Positions 60,421 to 64,000 of a stretch of 64,000 nt of DNA are shown piece by piece (the first letter of the stretch is position 1; each line of letters opens with the position of its first letter). The notes under the pieces were generated by a model. That model made no database searches. It was not told the DNA's origin and saw nothing but the letters and a program-made list of their open reading frames with translations. Source of the stretch: Cypionkella sp049896245 (GTDB taxonomy: Bacteria; Pseudomonadota; Alphaproteobacteria; Rhodobacterales; Rhodobacteraceae); the NCBI RefSeq assembly GCF_049896245.1, contig NZ_JAFCTX010000012.1, positions 1 to 64,000 on the forward strand. The letters run 5' to 3'. The position numbers were made by a program, and so were the translations under genes.

Positions 60421-61638
60421 CTAGCCAATCGGCCGCGTCAGGGTGATCTGCGTTACATCGCAGTTTCCGCCCTCAAACGTGCCAGCACAAGAGGCGAGAT
60501 AAAAGTTCCACATCCGCCGGAATCTCTCATCAAAGCCAAGCCCAGCCGCTTCGGCCCAGCGCGCGTTGAAACTGTCGTACCAGCGCCGCAAAGTCTGGCT
60601 GTAGCTTTTGCCAAACTCAATCGAGCCTTTCACCTTCAGCCCAGCGCGTTCCGCCTCGCGTTTCAGCACCGAAGGGCTGGGCAACATACCGCCGGGGAAG
60701 ATGTATTTCTGAATGAAATCAACAGCCTTACGATAAGTCTCAAACCGCGCTTCCTGCACGGTGATGATCTGCAACGTGGCATGACCGCCGGGCTTCAAAC
60801 GATCCCGCACGGTGTCAAAATACACCGGCCAATACTTCTCACCCACCGCCTCAAACATCTCGATACTGGCAACCCCGTCATAAACCCCGGTCTCGTCGCG
60901 GTAGTCTTGCAGCTTGATTTCCACCTTATCCTGCAGCCCCAACCGTTGCATCCGCGCCACGGCATAATCGTGCTGCGCCTGACTGATCGTCAAAGCCGTC
61001 ACCCGCAGCCCGCGTTCTTTCGCGGCATATTCGGCAAAACCACCCCAGCCGCAGCCGATCTCCAGCACATGATCGCCGGGTTTCGCCCCCATCTGATCGA
61101 CCATCGAAGCATATTTTTGCGCCTGCGCGGTTTCCAAACTCTCTTGCCCGGTGCGATAAATCGCCGCCGAATAAGTCATGCTGTCATCCAGCCACAACTT
61201 GTAGAAATCATTGCCCAGATCGTAATGATGCGCGATGTTCTTCTTGGCTTGGGTTTTCGAATTCGATTGCAGCCAAAACCGAAACCGCTCAAACGCACGC
61301 ACCAAAGCCATGCCGGGAAAGGCATCATAAACCGCGCTATTGCCCTCATGCATCAGATCCATGAACGCCATCAGATCGGGGCTGGACCAGCCGCCTTCGA
61401 CATAAGCCTCACAAAACCCCAGATCACCCTCACGGATCAGCCGCGCGAACAGGTCAGCATCGTGGATGTCGATCCGCGCCACAGGCCCCGGAGCAGCGCC
61501 TTCAATGCGAAACTGCCGCCCATCGGGCAAGCCAAACTCCAACCTTCCGCGTTGCAGCTTTTTCGCCATGTCAAATACGGTTGCGAAGTAGCGCGGCAAC
61601 CGCTTTTGGCCTTTGGTTGTCGTCAACACGGTCATCAT
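60421..61638 (-). CDS. cfa: Cyclopropane-fatty-acyl-phospholipid synthase
   Basis: 405 residues. The AdoMet-binding motif is VLEIGCGWGGFAEYAA; downstream VASIEMFEAVGEKYWPVYF and KYIFPGGMLPS are conserved in Cfa-type enzymes that add a methylene group to unsaturated phospholipid acyl chains. It overlaps the photolyase gene by four bases. In the Rhodobacter trg region an equivalent gene is also present. Confidence 0.88.
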   Translation of the reverse strand: MMTVLTTTKGQKRLPRYFATVFDMAKKLQRGRLEFGLPDGRQFRIEGAAPGPVARIDIHDADLFARLIREGDLGFCEAYVEGGWSSPDLMAFMDLMHEGNSAVYDAFPGMALVRAFERFRFWLQSNSKTQAKKNIAHHYDLGNDFYKLWLDDSMTYSAAIYRTGQESLETAQAQKYASMVDQMGAKPGDHVLEIGCGWGGFAEYAAKERGLRVTALTISQAQHDYAVARMQRLGLQDKVEIKLQDYRDETGVYDGVASIEMFEAVGEKYWPVYFDTVRDRLKPGGHATLQIITVQEARFETYRKAVDFIQKYIFPGGMLPSPSVLKREAERAGLKVKGSIEFGKSYSQTLRRWYDSFNARWAEAAGLGFDERFRRMWNFYLASCAGTFEGGNCDVTQITLTRPIG

Positions 61639-63080
61639 TCCCTCGCATCTGTATCTGTTTGCGCAGCGCCATCTCCGCGCGCGGCATAGGCCGCAAGCGC
61701 GCGCGCACGCCCCTCAGCCAATGTCACAATCGGGGCCGGATAAGCCCCGGTGCGCGACTGCCACGCCTTTGGCACAGCGGCAAAATAACTCAACGCATCA
61801 GCCCCCGGCTTGGCCGAGATCTCTGCAATCCAGCGTCGCCGATATGCCGCATCGCTGTCAAATTTTTCGGCCTGACCTGTCGGGTTAAACACCCGGAAAT
61901 ACGGTGCCGCATCGGGGCCAGAGCCTGCAACCCATTGCCAGCCCATCGCATTGGATGCCTCATCCCAATCAGTCAGACATTCGGCAAACCACGCCTGCCC
62001 GATCCGCCAATCCGTCAGCAGATGCTTGGTCAGGTACGACGCCACCACCATCCGTGCGCGGTTATGCATCCGCCCAGTCACATACATCTCACGCATCGCG
62101 GCATCGACAAACGGCTCGCCGGTCATGCCCCGTCGCCAAGCCTCGGCGTCGCGGTTGTCACCGCGCCACGGAAAGGCGTCCCAGCCCTCGCGCCAGCTTT
62201 GCGTCAGGATATGCGGCGAATGATGCATCAGATGATACGCAAACTCGCGCCACACCAACTCCTTGCAAAAATGCTCCGCCCCCGCATCACCCTGATGTAA
62301 AGCCCGCTGCCCTGCCGCCCAAATTGTCCGCGGCCCGATCTCGCCCCAAGCGAGGTTCTCCGACAGCCCCGAGGTCGCGCCGATCACCCCCGGAAAATCC
62401 CGCGCCGCCTTGTAGCGGTCCACCGCCGTGTCGATAAACGCGTCCAACCGCGCCAGCGCCGCCGCCTCGCCCACCCGCTGATGCGGCAAACACACCGCCG
62501 CCCCGCGCCGCATTGCCGCGCCCATCTGCCAGTCGGCCAAATCGTCGGACTCAGGCCAAACCTGCGGCGCACGCATCGCCGTCACCGCAGGCACGGGCGC
62601 TGCAAAACCCCGCGCCGACACCGCCCGCCAGAACGGCGAATACACCTTGTAATAGCCGCCCTGCCCGGTCGCCACCTCCCAAGGCTCAATCAGCAAAGCC
62701 CCCGGAAAACTATCCGCCACCAGCCCCTTACCGCGCAAATCCGCCTTCACGCTTGTATCGCGTGCAACCGCCTGCGGATCATACATCCGCTGCCACATCA
62801 CACCAGCAGCCCCGGTTTCCGCAACCAGCCCTTGCAAAACAGCGAGCGCATCGCCGCGCCGCAAAATCAACCGCTGCCCAATGGCAGCCAGCGCTTCCGC
62901 AAACCGCGCAAGCCCCAGCCCCAACCGCCATTTCGCAGCCGCCCCCAAAGCCTCGGCCTGTGCATCCAGCACAAATACCGGCAGCAATGGCCGCCCCGTC
63001 GCCACAGCCGCCGCCAACATCGGGTGATCTGAAAGCCGCAAATCCCGCCGAAACCACAAAATCAAAGGCTGATCTGCCAT
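61635..63080 (-). CDS. phrB: Deoxyribodipyrimidine photolyase (CPD photolyase)
   Basis: 481 residues from the ATG at 63080 (the upstream ATG at 63092 is possible). The N-terminal antenna domain starts LILWFRRDLRLSDHPML. The FAD-binding helical domain contains ELVWREFAYHLMHH, MRQ-like TGRMHNRARMVVASYLTKHLL and DWDEASNAMGWQWVAGSGPDAAPYFRVFNP, the classical C-terminal motif. It repairs UV-made pyrimidine dimers with blue light. Followed by cfa with a four-base overlap. Confidence 0.92.
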   Translation of the reverse strand: MADQPLILWFRRDLRLSDHPMLAAAVATGRPLLPVFVLDAQAEALGAAAKWRLGLGLARFAEALAAIGQRLILRRGDALAVLQGLVAETGAAGVMWQRMYDPQAVARDTSVKADLRGKGLVADSFPGALLIEPWEVATGQGGYYKVYSPFWRAVSARGFAAPVPAVTAMRAPQVWPESDDLADWQMGAAMRRGAAVCLPHQRVGEAAALARLDAFIDTAVDRYKAARDFPGVIGATSGLSENLAWGEIGPRTIWAAGQRALHQGDAGAEHFCKELVWREFAYHLMHHSPHILTQSWREGWDAFPWRGDNRDAEAWRRGMTGEPFVDAAMREMYVTGRMHNRARMVVASYLTKHLLTDWRIGQAWFAECLTDWDEASNAMGWQWVAGSGPDAAPYFRVFNPTGQAEKFDSDAAYRRRWIAEISAKPGADALSYFAAVPKAWQSRTGAYPAPIVTLAEGRARALAAYAARGDGAAQTDTDARE

Positions 63081-63176
63081 CACATCCCACACTATTTCAA
63101 ACTCTTACGCAGCCAAGCCCTGATCAGATCACAAGTTCATCCTCTGTGCACAAATATCCTGCGGGGGAAGCGGAGC

Positions 63177-63239
63177 GGGGGGCGCAAAGCCCCCCCGATT
63201 TCCGCAACGGAAATCGTCCACGATTTTTCTCAAAAATCG
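63177..63239. repeat. Three successive hairpins including copy 3 of the 19-bp repeat
   Basis: GGGGGGC/GCCCCCC with a 5-base loop (63177-63195), CGATTTCCG/CGGAAATCG with a 3-base loop (63196-63216), and CGATTTTT-CTC-AAAAATCG (63221-63239) immediately after the stop of the class V aminotransferase gene. Probably the transcript end of that gene. Confidence 0.75.
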
Positions 63240-64000
63240 CTACAGCACCCGGTCCAGCGCAGCGATCAACTGCGTAACCTCCGACGCCGAGGTATAATGC
63301 ACCAGCGACATCCGCAGCACCCCCTGCTCCAGATCAACCCCCATCGCCGTCAACGGCCGCACCGCATAAAAATCGCCCGCCCAACAGGCAATGCCCTCAC
63401 GCCCCAAAGCCTCTGACACAGGCTCCGCCGCGCGGTCCAGCACCACCGCCACCGTCGGCGCGCGCGCCTCAGCCGCCCTTGGCCCGATCAGCCGCAAATC
63501 ATTGCGCGCCGCAAGATAGTCCAGCAGCGGTGCCACCACCGCCACCTCATGACTGCGCATCAGATCATGCACCGCCCGGTTCCGCACCGCCGCATCCGCC
63601 TCGGCCGCAAAATGATGCCCATGCAACGCGTCAATGTAATCCGCCATCCCCGCACAAGCCGCGATCTGCGCATGATCCGGCCCGGCAGGGGTGAACCGCT
63701 TATAAAGCGACCCGGCATTGAAATAATGCCCCTGCGCCGGCAATTCAGCCCCAAACTCCTCGGAGATCAGCATGATCCCCTGATGCGGTCCGTAAGTTTT
63801 GTAGGCCGAGAACAAATACACATCGCAGCCCAAGCTTGCAAAATCCGGCAACCCATGTGGCGCATAAGACACCCCATCCACCACCACCCGCGCACCAGCC
63901 GCCTTTGCAAGTGCCGAAATCGCCGCCACATCATTGATCTCGGCCACCACGTTCGAGCAATGCGGCAAACATACCAACCGCACTTTGCCATCCGCCAACA
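63240..64000 (-). CDS. Class V aminotransferase (cysteine desulfurase-like), 5' end outside the window
   Basis: At least 253 residues of the C-terminal part are visible; the frame runs to the window edge without a credible start. The PLP lysine is in LFSAYKTYGPHQG (compare SxHKxxGP). The Asp/Gln pair and late ACWAGDFYAVRPLTAMG are typical of class V enzymes. Distinguishing a cysteine desulfurase from other class V enzymes is not possible without the N-terminus. It lies 3' of the photolyase gene, with 160 bases between. Confidence 0.8.
   Translation of the reverse strand, partial: LADGKVRLVCLPHCSNVVAEINDVAAISALAKAAGARVVVDGVSYAPHGLPDFASLGCDVYLFSAYKTYGPHQGIMLISEEFGAELPAQGHYFNAGSLYKRFTPAGPDHAQIAACAGMADYIDALHGHHFAAEADAAVRNRAVHDLMRSHEVAVVAPLLDYLAARNDLRLIGPRAAEARAPTVAVVLDRAAEPVSEALGREGIACWAGDFYAVRPLTAMGVDLEQGVLRMSLVHYTSASEVTQLIAALDRVL

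Noticed and set aside
60283..61689. Long open frame opposite cfa (about 468 codons)
   Set aside because: Antisense shadow of a gene with clear AdoMet and Cfa motifs.

Overview
The window looks like a chromosomal segment of an alphaproteobacterium of the Rhodobacteraceae (Rhodobacter/Roseobacter group). I infer this from the high GC, the gene order trgB-trgA-cfa-photolyase (the first two are the Rhodobacter tellurite-resistance genes), and the short CGATTTTT/AAAAATCG repeats between genes. No identity search could be run; all family calls come from reading motifs and overall protein shape.

1-22.5 kb: after an IS630 end inserted in a DUF1989 gene comes a large catabolic locus organised around an IclR-family regulator (10.9 kb). 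It encodes a complete Dpp-type ABC importer, two PLP aminotransferases (one resembling (R)-selective amine transaminases), a fused E1 alpha/beta 2-oxo-acid (acetoin-type) dehydrogenase with a lipoyl-E2/alpha-beta-hydrolase partner, a DUF1537 kinase plus class II aldolase pair, and an acyl-CoA beta-oxidation set (CoA-transferase, acyl-CoA dehydrogenase, hydratase/dehydrogenase, thiolase) with an aldehyde dehydrogenase. Two near-identical palindromes (10.83 and 16.27 kb) with the look of IclR operators lie in the two divergent promoter regions, so the locus is probably one regulon. The substrate is unknown; a chiral amine or amino compound is my inference.

22.5-29.4 kb: a scrambled mobile region. 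An IS30 remnant is joined to the C-terminal half of a SNF2-type helicase resembling DISARM DrmD, which is joined to the 3' end of a DUF3987 phage/plasmid primase-type gene. Small phage-like genes follow (terminase small subunit, XRE-HGGxSTG fusion, divergent XRE regulator with paired operators, a four-gene run of hypotheticals). A tRNA-like 3' end at 29.37 kb may be an attachment scar.

29.5-37.2 kb: a compact integrative element in the 3' end of tRNA-Ser(GGA). It has a P4-type integrase, an AlpA-like excisionase, a 14/15-bp direct repeat as candidate att sites, and matching pairs of ATACCAC motifs with 12-bp periodicity at both ends. Cargo: a probable single-polypeptide restriction-modification enzyme preceded by a relic of a type III Mod gene, a second tyrosine recombinase, an HTH/Cys4 protein, a one-helix membrane protein, and an unrecognised 302-aa protein next to the integrase.

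37.2-44.9 kb: core-like genes. A tightly overlapping alaX-like/mscS-like/cysK operon, about 1 kb without a confident gene, a putrescine-pyruvate type aminotransferase, and a GntR/FCD regulator with a palindromic operator.

44.9-58.8 kb: a carbohydrate utilisation locus controlled by a LacI-family regulator. A binding-protein-dependent importer, a GH2 beta-mannosidase, a GH43 beta-xylosidase-type enzyme with an in-frame stop, and two oxidoreductase/sugar-isomerase pairs are arranged on either side of two tandem operators. 58.8-64 kb: trgB, trgA, cfa, a DNA photolyase and a class V aminotransferase cut by the window edge.
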